A DNA stretch of 64,000 bases from Rhodobacteraceae bacterium UBA6213. Lineage in GTDB: Bacteria; Pseudomonadota; Alphaproteobacteria; Rhodobacterales; Rhodobacteraceae. The stretch is taken from NCBI GenBank assembly GCA_002421605.1, contig DISJ01000012.1, positions 1 to 64,000 of the forward strand, read 5' to 3'. Positions within the stretch are counted from its first letter, which is position 1. Each line of letters opens with the position of its first letter. Under the pieces are notes generated by a model. The model was not told the DNA's origin. It made no database searches and saw only the letters and a program-made list of their open reading frames with translations. This document shows positions 17,281 to 26,230 of the stretch, piece by piece. The translations under genes and the position numbers were made by a program.

Positions 17281-19626
17281 CTATTCGCCGTAGGGCACCC
17301 AGATATTCTTGATTTGCGTCGCATGCTCTAGAAAGCCGCGCCCTTGCGCGCCCTGCCCTTGCCAATCGCGGTTCGCCAAGACCCACGTGGCCTTGAGGTT
17401 GCCTGCGCTTTCGGTTTCGACCATCGCAGCGCCTTCGCGGCTGCCGCAATACCAAAGCGCGGCCACATCATCGTGCTGGGCCAAGGTTTTGGCCAGTTCA
17501 TCGCGGTTGCCGGTAACGATGTTCACCACGCCGCCCGGCAGATCAGAGGTGTCGAACACGCTGTAAAGATCCGTCACGGCCAGCGGCATCGACTGCGCCG
17601 GAATCGCAATCACGCGGTTGCCCATTGCAATTGCGGGCGCCACAAGGCTGACAAAACCCAGCAGCGGTGCCGCATTGGGGCAGGCAATGCCCATTACCCC
17701 CCATGGTTCTGGCATGGCAAGCGTGACATGCGCGGATTTGGTGGAATGCACGGCGCCGTCAAACTTGTCGGCCTGTGCTGCGTAGTAGAAAAGCCTGCGG
17801 ATTGCCGCCTCGACCTCGGCCCCCTCGCCCCCTGCCTCGGCCAGCCGCGCGGCGAATTCGCTCGCACGGGCCGCGAGGTTTTCGGCGATGTAATACAGAA
17901 CCTGCGCGCGGTTGTGGCCGGTGGCTTTGCCCCAGCCGCTGGCCTTGTGCGCGGCCTCGACCGCGTTGCGTATATCCTTGCGGTTGCCGAGTGGCGCGAG
18001 GCCCAGCGTTTTGCCGCCCGCGGCGACGGCGTAGGAATAGCCGCCATCGGGGCGTTTTTGCGCACCGCCAATATAGAGCTTGGCGGTGCGGTCAATGCCC
18101 GGCCCCTCTGGTGCACCGGGCACCGGGGCGCCATTCAGCGCGCCTGCCGCCGCTTCGCTGGCGGCTTTCGGTTCGGGTTGGCGAAGGTATGCGCCCATCC
18201 CCTCGCGCCCACCTTCGCGCCCGAAGCCGCTTTCACGCATACCGCCAAAGCCTGCGCCTGCGTCGAACAGGTTGGTGGAGTTGACCCAGACCACCCCCGC
18301 CTTGATGCGCGATGCGACATCAAGCGCGAGAGAGATATTCTCGCTCCAGATCGAGGCGGCAAGGCCGTAGCGGGTGTTATTGGCCAATTCGACCGCCTCA
18401 TCCAGCGTGCGAAACGAGGTGAGCGTGGCAACGGGGCCAAAGATTTCTTCGGTGGCGACCGGGTTGGCGGGGTGCACACCGGTCATGAAGCCGGGCGCAA
18501 AAAAGCTGCCCTTGGCGGGCAACTGACATTCGGCCTGCACAAGGCGGGCACCTGCGGCCTCGCCCTGCGCCACCAGATCGCGGATGCGGGCCAGTTGCAC
18601 CGGGTGCACGATGGCGCCGATGTCGGTGCATTTGTCCAGCGGATCGCCAAGGCGCAGCTTGGCCAGCCGCGCGGTCAGGCGGGCAACAAAGTCATCCTCA
18701 ACCGCCTCGGCCACCAGAACGCGCGAACCTGCGCAGCAGACTTGCCCCTGATTGAACCAGATCGCATCAACGACACCTTCGACCGCGCCATCAAGATCGG
18801 CGTCGGCAAAGACGACAAAGGGCGATTTGCCACCAAGCTCCAACGTCAGTTTTTTCGAAGTGCCCGCCGTGGCGCGCCGGATCAGGCGACCAACCTCGGT
18901 CGAGCCGGTGAAGGCGATCTTATCAACCTGTGCCGCCACCAGCGCCGCGCCGGTTTCGCCGTCACCCGTGACGATGTTGACCACGCCCTCGGGCAGCCCA
19001 ACCTCGGCACAAATCTCGGCAAAGGCGAGTGCGGTGAGTGGGGTGTATTCGGCCGGTTTCAACACCACGGTATTGCCCGCCGCAAGCGCTGGCGCAATTT
19101 TCCACGCGAGCATCAGAAGCGGAAAGTTCCACGGGATGATCTGGCCGCACACGCCCAGCGCCTCGGCACCCGGAAACTCATCGGCCAGCATTTCTGCCCA
19201 GCCGGCGTGATGGTAGAAATGGCGCACCACCAGCGGCACGTCAATGTCGCGGGTTTCGCGGATCGATTTGCCGTTATCCAGAACTTCCAGAACAGCCAGA
19301 AACCGCTCGCGCTTTTGAATGTGCCGCGCCAGTGCGTATAGCCATCTGGCACGTTCGTGCCCCGCCAGCGCAGCCCATGCGGGTTGTGCAGCACGCGCAG
19401 CGGCCACGGCGGCGGCCACATCGGCACCGCTGCCTTGGGTAACCTCGGCCAGCGGATCGCCGGTGGCGGGGTTGTGGGTAATAAAGGTTTTGCCCGGTTT
19501 GCCAAAAACACCGTTGATGAAATGGCCAAACCGCCCGCGCGCCTTGAGCCACGCAAGAACTTCACCAGCCGCTTCCGGGGCGGGGCCGTATTCCATTGAT
19601 TCGAGGATATCTTTTACCAAAGCCAT
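17281..19626 (-). CDS. ALDH16-type two-domain aldehyde dehydrogenase
   Basis: 781 aa. Residues about 30-500 form a complete aldehyde dehydrogenase with catalytic Cys in GQVCCAGSR (about 295), Glu in TLELGGKSP and GSTEVGR. The remaining 280 residues are a second, incomplete ALDH domain: a Rossmann part (PWGVMGIACPNAAPLLGF, GGVVNIVTGNRDELAK) without a catalytic Cys. This is the hallmark of ALDH16, and from memory the bacterial member studied structurally comes from Loktanella, also a Rhodobacteraceae. The ATG at 19626 has GAGGG just upstream and follows deoC by 8 bp; a TTG at 19638 would overlap it. With deoC it would oxidise acetaldehyde or a related aldehyde from deoxyribose breakdown (inference). 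Confidence 0.85.
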   Translation of the reverse strand: MALVKDILESMEYGPAPEAAGEVLAWLKARGRFGHFINGVFGKPGKTFITHNPATGDPLAEVTQGSGADVAAAVAAARAAQPAWAALAGHERARWLYALARHIQKRERFLAVLEVLDNGKSIRETRDIDVPLVVRHFYHHAGWAEMLADEFPGAEALGVCGQIIPWNFPLLMLAWKIAPALAAGNTVVLKPAEYTPLTALAFAEICAEVGLPEGVVNIVTGDGETGAALVAAQVDKIAFTGSTEVGRLIRRATAGTSKKLTLELGGKSPFVVFADADLDGAVEGVVDAIWFNQGQVCCAGSRVLVAEAVEDDFVARLTARLAKLRLGDPLDKCTDIGAIVHPVQLARIRDLVAQGEAAGARLVQAECQLPAKGSFFAPGFMTGVHPANPVATEEIFGPVATLTSFRTLDEAVELANNTRYGLAASIWSENISLALDVASRIKAGVVWVNSTNLFDAGAGFGGMRESGFGREGGREGMGAYLRQPEPKAASEAAAGALNGAPVPGAPEGPGIDRTAKLYIGGAQKRPDGGYSYAVAAGGKTLGLAPLGNRKDIRNAVEAAHKASGWGKATGHNRAQVLYYIAENLAARASEFAARLAEAGGEGAEVEAAIRRLFYYAAQADKFDGAVHSTKSAHVTLAMPEPWGVMGIACPNAAPLLGFVSLVAPAIAMGNRVIAIPAQSMPLAVTDLYSVFDTSDLPGGVVNIVTGNRDELAKTLAQHDDVAALWYCGSREGAAMVETESAGNLKATWVLANRDWQGQGAQGRGFLEHATQIKNIWVPYGE

Positions 19627-19634
19627 GTCATCCC

Positions 19635-20603
19635 TCAAGCAAGCGCGTGACGCGATGAAGACGCATAGCGCCCGGTGACAAAGTGTTCCAACTGCCGTTC
19701 AATATCGCCTAGCATCGACGATGCGCCAAGCCGGAAGAGGTTGGGGCGCAGCCAGTCGCGGCCCAACTCCTCCATCATCAGCACTTGCCAAGCCAGCGCA
19801 TCCTTGGCGGTTTTCATACCGCCCGCCGGTTTGAAGCCGATCTTGAAGCCGGTCTTCGCGCCATAATCACGTAGCGCCCGCGCCATCACCAAACTGACCG
19901 GCAGAGTGGCGTTCACGCCTTCCTTGCCGGTCGAGGTCTTGATGAAATCTGCCCCCGCTTGCATCGCCACCATACTGGCTTTGTAAACCGTGCGCAGCGT
20001 GCGCAGCTCGCCTGTGGCAAGAATGGCCTTCATATGCGCGCCACCGCTGGCCTCACGCATTGCGGCGATTTCATCGTAAAGCGCGGACCATTCGCCGCGC
20101 AGCGCCAGCGCGCGCGAGATCACGATATCAATTTCGCTGGCGCCTTCGTCAACCGCGTAGCGGATTTCGGCAAGTCGCAGTTTCAGCGGCATCAGGCCCG
20201 ACGGAAAACCGGTAGCGACCGAGGCCACAGGAATCCCCGAACCCGCCAGCGCGCGCACCGCCGGGGCCACCATTGTGGGATACACGCAGACCGCGCCGGT
20301 GCGCGCTGAGTCTAGCCCCAGCCCGGTGAGGATGTGGTCGGCCAGCGGACGGCGCGCCTTGGCGCAAAGCCGCGCGACCCGATCGGGTGTGTCGTCCCCC
20401 GCAAGCGTTGTAAGATCCATGCAGCGGATCGCGTTGACAAGCCAGGCCGCCTGCCATTCCTTTTTCAGGCTGCGCCGCCCGGCAAGGCTTTCGCTGCGGC
20501 GTACGGCGGCGGGGGTGTTGACCGCCACCTTTTCAAACCAGTCGGGCGCAAGCGGCACACCGGTGTTGCGCGCAAATGCGTGGGTCTTGGCATCCGAAGA
20601 CAT
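19635..20603 (-). CDS. deoC: Deoxyribose-phosphate aldolase
   Basis: 322 aa class I aldolase splitting 2-deoxyribose-5-phosphate into glyceraldehyde-3-phosphate and acetaldehyde. The Schiff-base motif DFIKTSTGK lies near residue 219, and GFKIGFKPAGGMKTAKDAL carries the second conserved lysine. Length fits the longer DeoC group. The ATG at 20603 is chosen over an upstream one because AGGAAAG precedes it and it fits the family. Directly upstream of the ALDH16 gene, with coupled stop/start. Confidence 0.94.
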   Translation of the reverse strand: MSSDAKTHAFARNTGVPLAPDWFEKVAVNTPAAVRRSESLAGRRSLKKEWQAAWLVNAIRCMDLTTLAGDDTPDRVARLCAKARRPLADHILTGLGLDSARTGAVCVYPTMVAPAVRALAGSGIPVASVATGFPSGLMPLKLRLAEIRYAVDEGASEIDIVISRALALRGEWSALYDEIAAMREASGGAHMKAILATGELRTLRTVYKASMVAMQAGADFIKTSTGKEGVNATLPVSLVMARALRDYGAKTGFKIGFKPAGGMKTAKDALAWQVLMMEELGRDWLRPNLFRLGASSMLGDIERQLEHFVTGRYASSSRHALA

Positions 20604-20707
20604 GGGTAGCTGACTTTCCTGTTCGCGGGTCACTGGCGGGCGATCTGCCCCCAAAGCTAGCCGTTTGCTGAGACCGCTTCAACGCTGAGCATTGCAAAAG
20701 CCGGCGC

Positions 20708-21385
20708 CTAGCGGCGCGGGCGGCCCTTGAACGTGCCAAACCACGCCTTCATGCGCCCCCAAAAGCCGCGCGCCTTTTGCGCCGCAGCCTCGCCACGGTC
20801 TTCAACGCCGTCCCATGCCTCGGCCACGTCCTGCGCGACCGGATCAAGCATACGTTCGCGGAACTGCAGCCACATCCGGCGCAACATCAGCAGGATGATC
20901 GCAAGTATGACGAAGAAAACGATGTTGAACCAAGGGATGATAGTTGCCGTAGGATCGTCCACCGGGCGGATCGAAATAGCGTTTGGAAACGTCGAAAAAT
21001 ACAGATTGCGCCAGCCGTAGTGCGTAACCATCGCCCAGCGCGGCGTTTCGGCAGTCGATTTCAGATCGTCGGCCTCGGTTTGCAGGTTCGCGGTGTCGAA
21101 CTTGAAATAGGGCGGCCAGCTCCATCCGGTGTCCTCGTTGCGATACACCATCGGCTTGCCGTCGGCGCCTATGGCTTGAATGAACTGCACATCCCGGTTC
21201 ATCAAGCCACTGGCCTGATCGTCTGGCGTGGACCAGAAAATCCGCGTCCAATCACCCAGATCTTGCCGTTCCTGATAGGTGTTCACGATCCGCACAACAT
21301 CGTGCTGCGGCAGCGTGTAGTGCAGGAATAGCCCGACCACCAACAGCACGGTGATGCTAAAGCCCCATTTGATGTAGCGCCACAT
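20708..21385 (-). CDS. DUF1523-family membrane-anchored protein
   Basis: 225 aa. An N-terminal membrane helix (residues about 8-27, ITVLLVVGLFLHYTLP) is followed by a periplasmic-looking domain rich in aromatic residues (DTGWSWPPYFKFDTANLQ), a second helix (about 152-172, IPWFNIVFFVILAIILL) and a basic cytoplasmic tail. I recognise the DUF1523 family, common in Rhodobacterales; its function is unknown. Last gene of the six-gene AAA+ operon, 10 bp after the 90 aa membrane protein; AGGAGG precedes its start. Confidence 0.8.
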   Translation of the reverse strand: MWRYIKWGFSITVLLVVGLFLHYTLPQHDVVRIVNTYQERQDLGDWTRIFWSTPDDQASGLMNRDVQFIQAIGADGKPMVYRNEDTGWSWPPYFKFDTANLQTEADDLKSTAETPRWAMVTHYGWRNLYFSTFPNAISIRPVDDPTATIIPWFNIVFFVILAIILLMLRRMWLQFRERMLDPVAQDVAEAWDGVEDRGEAAAQKARGFWGRMKAWFGTFKGRPRR

Positions 21386-21395
21386 ATGCCGCCTC

Positions 21396-21668
21396 CTATT
21401 GCACGTTCACGATGTAGATGATGACCCCCACCACCGCCATCGGAACCACATAAACGAGCCAGATCAGCTTGCGCCGCAGGCTCTTTTCATACTCTGCCAT
21501 ACCCGTTTCGATATAGGCGTCGCGGTCGGGTGCGGCTACGGGGCGATTTTTATCCCAGTGCTTTTCCAGCCGCTCGCGTTCGGTCGAGCGCTTATAGATC
21601 GAAACCAGCCAGTAGATCACCGAAAGGCCGATCAACGCGAAAATCGCCACTCGCAGAAAGCCGATCAT
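21396..21668 (-). CDS. Small two-helix membrane protein of the AAA+ operon
   Basis: 90 aa. A hydrophobic segment at each end (residues about 4-24, LRVAIFALIGLSVIYWLVSI, and about 70-88, LVYVVPMAVVGVIIYIV) flanks a charged cytoplasmic or periplasmic stretch (KRSTERERLEKHWDK). No family recognised. The ATG overlaps the stop of the upstream 453 aa gene (ATGA), so it is probably translated by coupling. It may tether a neighbour to the membrane (inference from context). Confidence 0.75.
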   Translation of the reverse strand: MIGFLRVAIFALIGLSVIYWLVSIYKRSTERERLEKHWDKNRPVAAPDRDAYIETGMAEYEKSLRRKLIWLVYVVPMAVVGVIIYIVNVQ

Positions 21669-23026
21669 TTTTGCCCCCTTCGCACTGCCCCCCAGGGCCC
21701 AACACGCGCCACAATATCGACTGGGCCCGGGCGCGCGGGCGCCGTATCGGCCATGTCAGGCTCGGGTCCGAACAGTTGCGCGCGCGCGCCTGCCTTGTCT
21801 ATCTGATATTCACGCGCAAGAAAATCGGCCACATAGGCGCGCTTTGCCTCGGGCCATGTGGCGTAAAGGCGGTAGAAAAGTTCCTTGTGGCAGATGAAAA
21901 GCTGGCGCACATCGAGCGGTGCCAGTTCGGCCAGAAGCATGTTGACCAGATCGCGGTTTGGCCCCTGAGCGGCGCGCAGGGTGTAAAAATAGGCCGGATG
22001 GCGGCTATCCAACTGCGGCCATGGCCCGCCCGCCTCGACCCAGCGCAAAAGCGCGGCAAGGCCCTGAAACTCTGCCGGAAGCTTGCTGCCCAGCGTCTGC
22101 GCCACGGCCCGAAGGGCGGCGCGCGTGGTCCCTGCGCCGGTATCAAGGCCCAGATGCGTTGCCGCCTCGACCAGAATGAAATCCATCTTCTGGCGCAGAA
22201 TGGCGCCCGCGTCGGTGCCGCGCGCACGCACGATCGGCTCTACCAGAGCGTTCATTTCCAAAAACTTTGCCACATCGTTGCGCTGCGAGAGGTCGAACAC
22301 CTGCGCAATCGGCAACGGGCCAAAGGCCGCGCGTGGCCCGACCGAAATCAGCGCCGGGTGCGCAACCGAGCGAAACAGATAGACGCCGCCAAAATAGGCG
22401 GTCCAGAAATCGGGCGTGTCGAAATTGGTCGAGCCAAGCACCACCGGCTGGCGCGTTACATCGCCGGTTTTCTTGGCGAGGCCAATCATCTGGGCGATCA
22501 GCACATCATCCCACCACGCGTCAGACTCGGCCCGAAACCGCTCGATCAGCTTGGCGAGCTTGGCCGCCTCGGCCACATGCGCACCGGTGGTATCGGCGAT
22601 CACCGTGATGCGGTTGAAATCGAAAAGCCGCGTCGGGGCATCGACCTCGTAAACCGAATCCTCCAGCTCGCCCGCCACCGCATCGCGTGCGGTCAGGCTG
22701 AACAACTGCGCCTCGTTCTGCTCGATGAAGCGGGTGAGGATGCTGCGCCAGTTGGAAAACTGCGCGTTAAGCAAGGGCGCGCCCTTCTGCTCGGTCGAAA
22801 GCAGGATGAACTGGCGGTTGCAGCCCTTGGGGTTGAGGTAAAGATCGTCGCCAAGCTCTTCACCCACTTCGGGAGAAAAGCCCGCAAGATCAATGTGAAA
22901 CTCGGCCAGCGCCGTGGTGCGCCCCGATAGCTGCTTGAGCGCGCGGTTATACCGCTCGATCAACGGTGGGCTATCGACCGGCACGAGATTGCCATACATC
23001 AGGCCTTTTTCGATCAGGCGTTTCAT
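21665..23026 (-). CDS. Conserved hypothetical protein of the AAA+ operon (possibly DUF6638)
   Basis: 453 aa, soluble, without signal peptide or membrane helix. It begins MKRLIEKGLMYGNLVPVDSP and has an unusual central segment (FWTAYFGGVYLFRSVAHPAL), ending in a low-complexity tail rich in Pro and Gly. I believe it belongs to a Rhodobacterales family recently named DUF6638, but cannot confirm the number. AAAAGG precedes the start. It lies 69 bp after the ATPase gene, with a palindrome between, and overlaps the next gene by ATGA. Function unknown; a partner or substrate adaptor of the ATPase is a reasonable guess. Confidence 0.75.
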   Translation of the reverse strand: MKRLIEKGLMYGNLVPVDSPPLIERYNRALKQLSGRTTALAEFHIDLAGFSPEVGEELGDDLYLNPKGCNRQFILLSTEQKGAPLLNAQFSNWRSILTRFIEQNEAQLFSLTARDAVAGELEDSVYEVDAPTRLFDFNRITVIADTTGAHVAEAAKLAKLIERFRAESDAWWDDVLIAQMIGLAKKTGDVTRQPVVLGSTNFDTPDFWTAYFGGVYLFRSVAHPALISVGPRAAFGPLPIAQVFDLSQRNDVAKFLEMNALVEPIVRARGTDAGAILRQKMDFILVEAATHLGLDTGAGTTRAALRAVAQTLGSKLPAEFQGLAALLRWVEAGGPWPQLDSRHPAYFYTLRAAQGPNRDLVNMLLAELAPLDVRQLFICHKELFYRLYATWPEAKRAYVADFLAREYQIDKAGARAQLFGPEPDMADTAPARPGPVDIVARVGPWGAVRRGQK

Positions 23027-23048
23027 TTCAGTGCCTTTTCATCGGCTG

Positions 23049-23067
23049 GGCGCTGCCCGGCAGCGCC
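23049..23067. repeat. Near-perfect palindrome between operon genes
   Basis: GGCGCTGCC, one base, GGCAGCGCC: 9-bp arms in the 69-bp gap after the AAA+ ATPase gene. In RNA it would form a tight hairpin between two cistrons and could set their relative expression or stability; there is no T-run, so it is not a terminator. Confidence 0.45.
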
Positions 23068-23095
23068 GGACAAGAAAGAACGGGACTATTCATCC

Positions 23096-25030
23096 TCATC
23101 CCTTCCCCTCCAGATACCGCCGCTTGGCCTCTTCCATCCGCCGCATATCGCGAACGGCGGCGTCAATCGCTGCTTCGTCCGACTTGTCGGCATAGCGGAA
23201 CTCGCTGTCGGCGTAGCGGTTGATTTCCTGCACCACCATGTCCACGGTGATCGGCGTGCGCAGATCGGCGATCATCGCGCGCTTGGCGTCGTAATCCTTG
23301 AACAGGAACAGTTCTGGGTCTTCCATCCAAAGGTCCGGCAGCTCAAAATCCATCGCGCGCACCTTCACGGCGTCGGTGATGTTCTTGATCGCGCGGCCGG
23401 TAAAGCGCGGGTCGGCATCTTGAATGGCCTTGAGATACGTGCCGAGCTTGGCAATCGTATCAAGCCGACCCTGCCGTTTTTCGACCTCCTCCCAAACTGC
23501 GCGCAGACCGCCCTCTTGCGGGCGGGTGTGGCGCTCAAAACTGTCAGCCACGGCGCGTCGGATTTCTTGCGCGGCGTAAAGCGTGTGATCGCCCAGCGGG
23601 ATGGTGTGGTTGCTGCCCAGAAGCAGTGCCAGAATGTCGATGTAATCCTCGCGGCTTTGCGGCCCATCAACCAGAAACCGCGCCCCGGCGCGCTGGCGCA
23701 GCGCGTCATCGACGTTTTCAGGATAGTTCGAAAACATGCCAAAGCTGCAGTTGCCGCGCACCACGGTATTGGCACCCGCAAACGCCTCCATCAGCACGGC
23801 GGTAATTTCCTGCTGACCGGTCGAGCTTTGCCGATCACCTCGCTTGCCTGCGACCTGATCGATGTCATCGACCGTGCCAAAACCGATCACGGCAGGGTCC
23901 ATGACGGAGGTGATAAAGGCTTTGGCGTTTTGCCCCGACTTGCCCTGATAGCTATCGACCGTGTCGATGCTCAGGTTCTGATAGCGAAACGGGTAGCCCG
24001 CCACCTTGCAGTAATCATTCAGCAATCCGGCCATCATCTGAATCAGCGTGGTCTTGCCAGTGCCCGGCTTGCCATCGCCCATGAAGGTGAAAATAAAGCC
24101 ACCCATTTCAGCAAAGGGGTTCATGCGGCGGTCAAAATCATAGGCCATCAGCATTTTGGCCAGCCGCATCGCCTGATACTTGGCGATGTGGTTGCCGATC
24201 ACCTCGTTGGGCTTTTTGAACGCCATCGACAGCGTGGTGCCGCGCGTCTTGCGCGCGGGCTCAAAGCCCGCAATCGGAAAATCATCCGCCGCGACGCGCC
24301 AAGCGGCGGAGGTAAACGCGCCGAGGCGCGGTGCGCTTTCGCCCCGCAGACGCACCTTTTCCATCAGTTGCTCAGCGTAAGCCAGCACCACCGCCACCAG
24401 CCGCGCCTCGTCTTGGGCAAACGTGGCGATGTCTTGATCGAGTTCCCACAGCACGCCGTGCAGGGCGAGTGGGGCGTTGTCGGTCAGAATCTCTTCAACC
24501 GCGCCCACCTCGACCGTTACCTCGCCCGCTTGGGGGGCCAATATAAAGGCGGTTGCATTGGCAAAGACCGACAGCACCGCCAGCGCCTCGGCGCTAAGCA
24601 ATTCGCTGAACTCGGCCGATCGCGGGGCGGGTAAGCGCGCCTCGAAGTTTGCCTTTTTCAGTTCGGCAAGCCCAGTCACCTCAGCAAAGCTTTCGCCCAT
24701 GGCCAGCGCAATCGCCAGCGCGCGGCGCAACCCCTGCACCACGGACGCACGCACCGGGCCAGGCAGCGCATCGCCCCCCACGGCCAGTACCCGATCAGCC
24801 AGCCGCACGCCCTCGGGGCGCGCGAGCGAGCGTGTGACCAGCCCCGGCGTGGTCGAGCGAAACCGAGGCCGCGCCCCGATTCCGGGCGAGCGTTCTGCGA
24901 CAGCTTCTACCGCCACGGCACGCGCCAGCCGCGGTGTGTGGTCGAAACCCGTCAGCAATGCCCCGGCGGCGGCGTAATGCGCCCGGATCGACTCTTCTTT
25001 CAGTTCCATCTCGTCGCGCGGCATGCTCAT
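23096..25030 (-). CDS. AAA+ family ATPase of unknown function
   Basis: 644 aa. The N-terminal 290 residues match nothing I know. Then comes an AAA+ module: Walker A GKPGTGKTT (about 320-328), a Walker B-like acidic motif GFGTVDDIDQ (about 383-392), a sensor-1 type Asn in MFSNYPENVDD (about 437) and an arginine-finger candidate in LRQRAGARF (about 448), followed by a helical lid and a charged C-terminal tail. The layout suits a substrate-remodelling oligomeric ATPase. No protease or metal-binding motif is visible. AGGA precedes ATG 25030. Central gene of the operon; its relation to MoxR or other AAA+ clades was not resolved by eye. Confidence 0.85.
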   Translation of the reverse strand: MSMPRDEMELKEESIRAHYAAAGALLTGFDHTPRLARAVAVEAVAERSPGIGARPRFRSTTPGLVTRSLARPEGVRLADRVLAVGGDALPGPVRASVVQGLRRALAIALAMGESFAEVTGLAELKKANFEARLPAPRSAEFSELLSAEALAVLSVFANATAFILAPQAGEVTVEVGAVEEILTDNAPLALHGVLWELDQDIATFAQDEARLVAVVLAYAEQLMEKVRLRGESAPRLGAFTSAAWRVAADDFPIAGFEPARKTRGTTLSMAFKKPNEVIGNHIAKYQAMRLAKMLMAYDFDRRMNPFAEMGGFIFTFMGDGKPGTGKTTLIQMMAGLLNDYCKVAGYPFRYQNLSIDTVDSYQGKSGQNAKAFITSVMDPAVIGFGTVDDIDQVAGKRGDRQSSTGQQEITAVLMEAFAGANTVVRGNCSFGMFSNYPENVDDALRQRAGARFLVDGPQSREDYIDILALLLGSNHTIPLGDHTLYAAQEIRRAVADSFERHTRPQEGGLRAVWEEVEKRQGRLDTIAKLGTYLKAIQDADPRFTGRAIKNITDAVKVRAMDFELPDLWMEDPELFLFKDYDAKRAMIADLRTPITVDMVVQEINRYADSEFRYADKSDEAAIDAAVRDMRRMEEAKRRYLEGKG

Positions 25031-25068
25031 CGGCTGATCCTGCTGCTTCTTTGTTGTTCAAATATAGT

Positions 25069-25097
25069 CCGGGGCGCCCGAGGGCGAATTGCCCCGG
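25069..25097. repeat. Inverted repeat between operon genes
   Basis: CCGGGGC ... GCCCCGG with an inner GCCC/GGGC pair, right after the stop of the 376 aa gene and before the ATPase gene. It can form a long hairpin in the mRNA. As at 23049, no T-run follows, so RNA processing or stability is more likely than termination. Confidence 0.4.
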
Positions 25098-25099
25098 CC

Positions 25100-26230
25100 C
25101 TAGCCGTACACCAACACCCGCCCCTCGCGACCGACGACGAACTTGCGCATATCGCGAAAACCCTCGGGGTCTTTCTCGGCCAGCACCTGAAAGGGGCGCT
25201 GCGGCAGAATTAGCGCGCGTTGCAGACTGGTGGCACCAAGGTCTGCGCCACGCCCCGAAAACGGGTCGAGCCGGAAAACTTGCCGTTCGGTCTGGCTGAA
25301 CCAGCCCTTTTCCCATTCTACCCGCTCGCTTTCCAGTTCTTCCACCGCCCAAGCGAGCGCCCAATCTTCGCCTTCCGGTGCATGTGCATCTTCTAGCACT
25401 TCGCGGATTGGCCCGGTTTGGAGGGTATAGGCGCTGGAATACATCGGCCCAAGGTGGATGCGGCGCAACCGTTTGGGGTGCAGATCGTCAAAATCGGCAT
25501 CAAACCCGTGCGCAATCGTAACCAGTTTCAACCCGCCCACCGACTGCGCCAGCAGATGCGCCTGCACCTGCGGCCAGCGCCCCTGATCCAGCGGCAGGGC
25601 GCGCCGTCCGCTATCTTCCAGCTCTAGCAGATAGACCACCGGCACGTTGAGCTGGCTGTCATAGACCGCCCAATGCACCAGATAGCTGCGCCGCCCCTTG
25701 GCCAGATCGGCCAGCCATTGCGCGGAAGGGTGCATCTGCGGCCAGAAAAGGCCGCCCTTGGCCAGCGCCTCGTAGTAAAGCCGCTGGCTGAGCGCGTATT
25801 GCAGCTTGGTCGGGATTTCGCGCGCACCGACGATCTGGCGGATCATCTCGTCCTTCAGCACATCAGCCTCGGCCATGCCGCGCAAATGCTGCGCCGCCTG
25901 TGCGGCGTCATTGGCCATGGTGGCCAGTTCCTGATAGATCGGAAAGCCGCTTTCGTGCAGGTCAATCGTCAAGTGCTGCGCCAGAAGCCCCTCGATGCGC
26001 CCCGAGACGAGGTATTTCTGCGAAAGCGCGCGAAAGGCGGCCGAAATGGCGCCGACATAGCCCGACAAAACCCCAGTATCGAGCCGGGTGAGCGAGCGGT
26101 CAGCCTCCATCGCGCCGGCGACCGAAACCAAGAGGCGCGTGATGCGATCGAACTTGGCAAAATAGCGCCTTGCGGCAAGATCGTCATCCAGCCGCTTTTG
26201 ATCGTTGGTCAGGTCAAGTTCATTCGCCAT
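25100..26230 (-). CDS. Conserved hypothetical protein of the AAA+ operon
   Basis: 376 aa, soluble, no signal peptide. The N-terminal half is mostly helical (LDDDLAARRYFAKFDRITRL); the second half holds aromatic, acidic segments (YLVHWAVYDSQLNVPVVYLLELEDSG) and ends FVVGREGRVLVYG. I recognise no family. The true start is ATG 26230, overlapping the end of the upstream coiled-coil gene by 11 bp; the longer frame is a shadow of that gene. Tight spacing implies the product acts with the coiled-coil protein and the ATPase. Confidence 0.75.
   Translation of the reverse strand: MANELDLTNDQKRLDDDLAARRYFAKFDRITRLLVSVAGAMEADRSLTRLDTGVLSGYVGAISAAFRALSQKYLVSGRIEGLLAQHLTIDLHESGFPIYQELATMANDAAQAAQHLRGMAEADVLKDEMIRQIVGAREIPTKLQYALSQRLYYEALAKGGLFWPQMHPSAQWLADLAKGRRSYLVHWAVYDSQLNVPVVYLLELEDSGRRALPLDQGRWPQVQAHLLAQSVGGLKLVTIAHGFDADFDDLHPKRLRRIHLGPMYSSAYTLQTGPIREVLEDAHAPEGEDWALAWAVEELESERVEWEKGWFSQTERQVFRLDPFSGRGADLGATSLQRALILPQRPFQVLAEKDPEGFRDMRKFVVGREGRVLVYG

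Noticed and set aside
17344..19341. 665-codon plus-strand frame opposite the ALDH16 gene
   Set aside because: Antisense shadow caused by high GC at third codon positions; the minus-strand gene has clear motifs.
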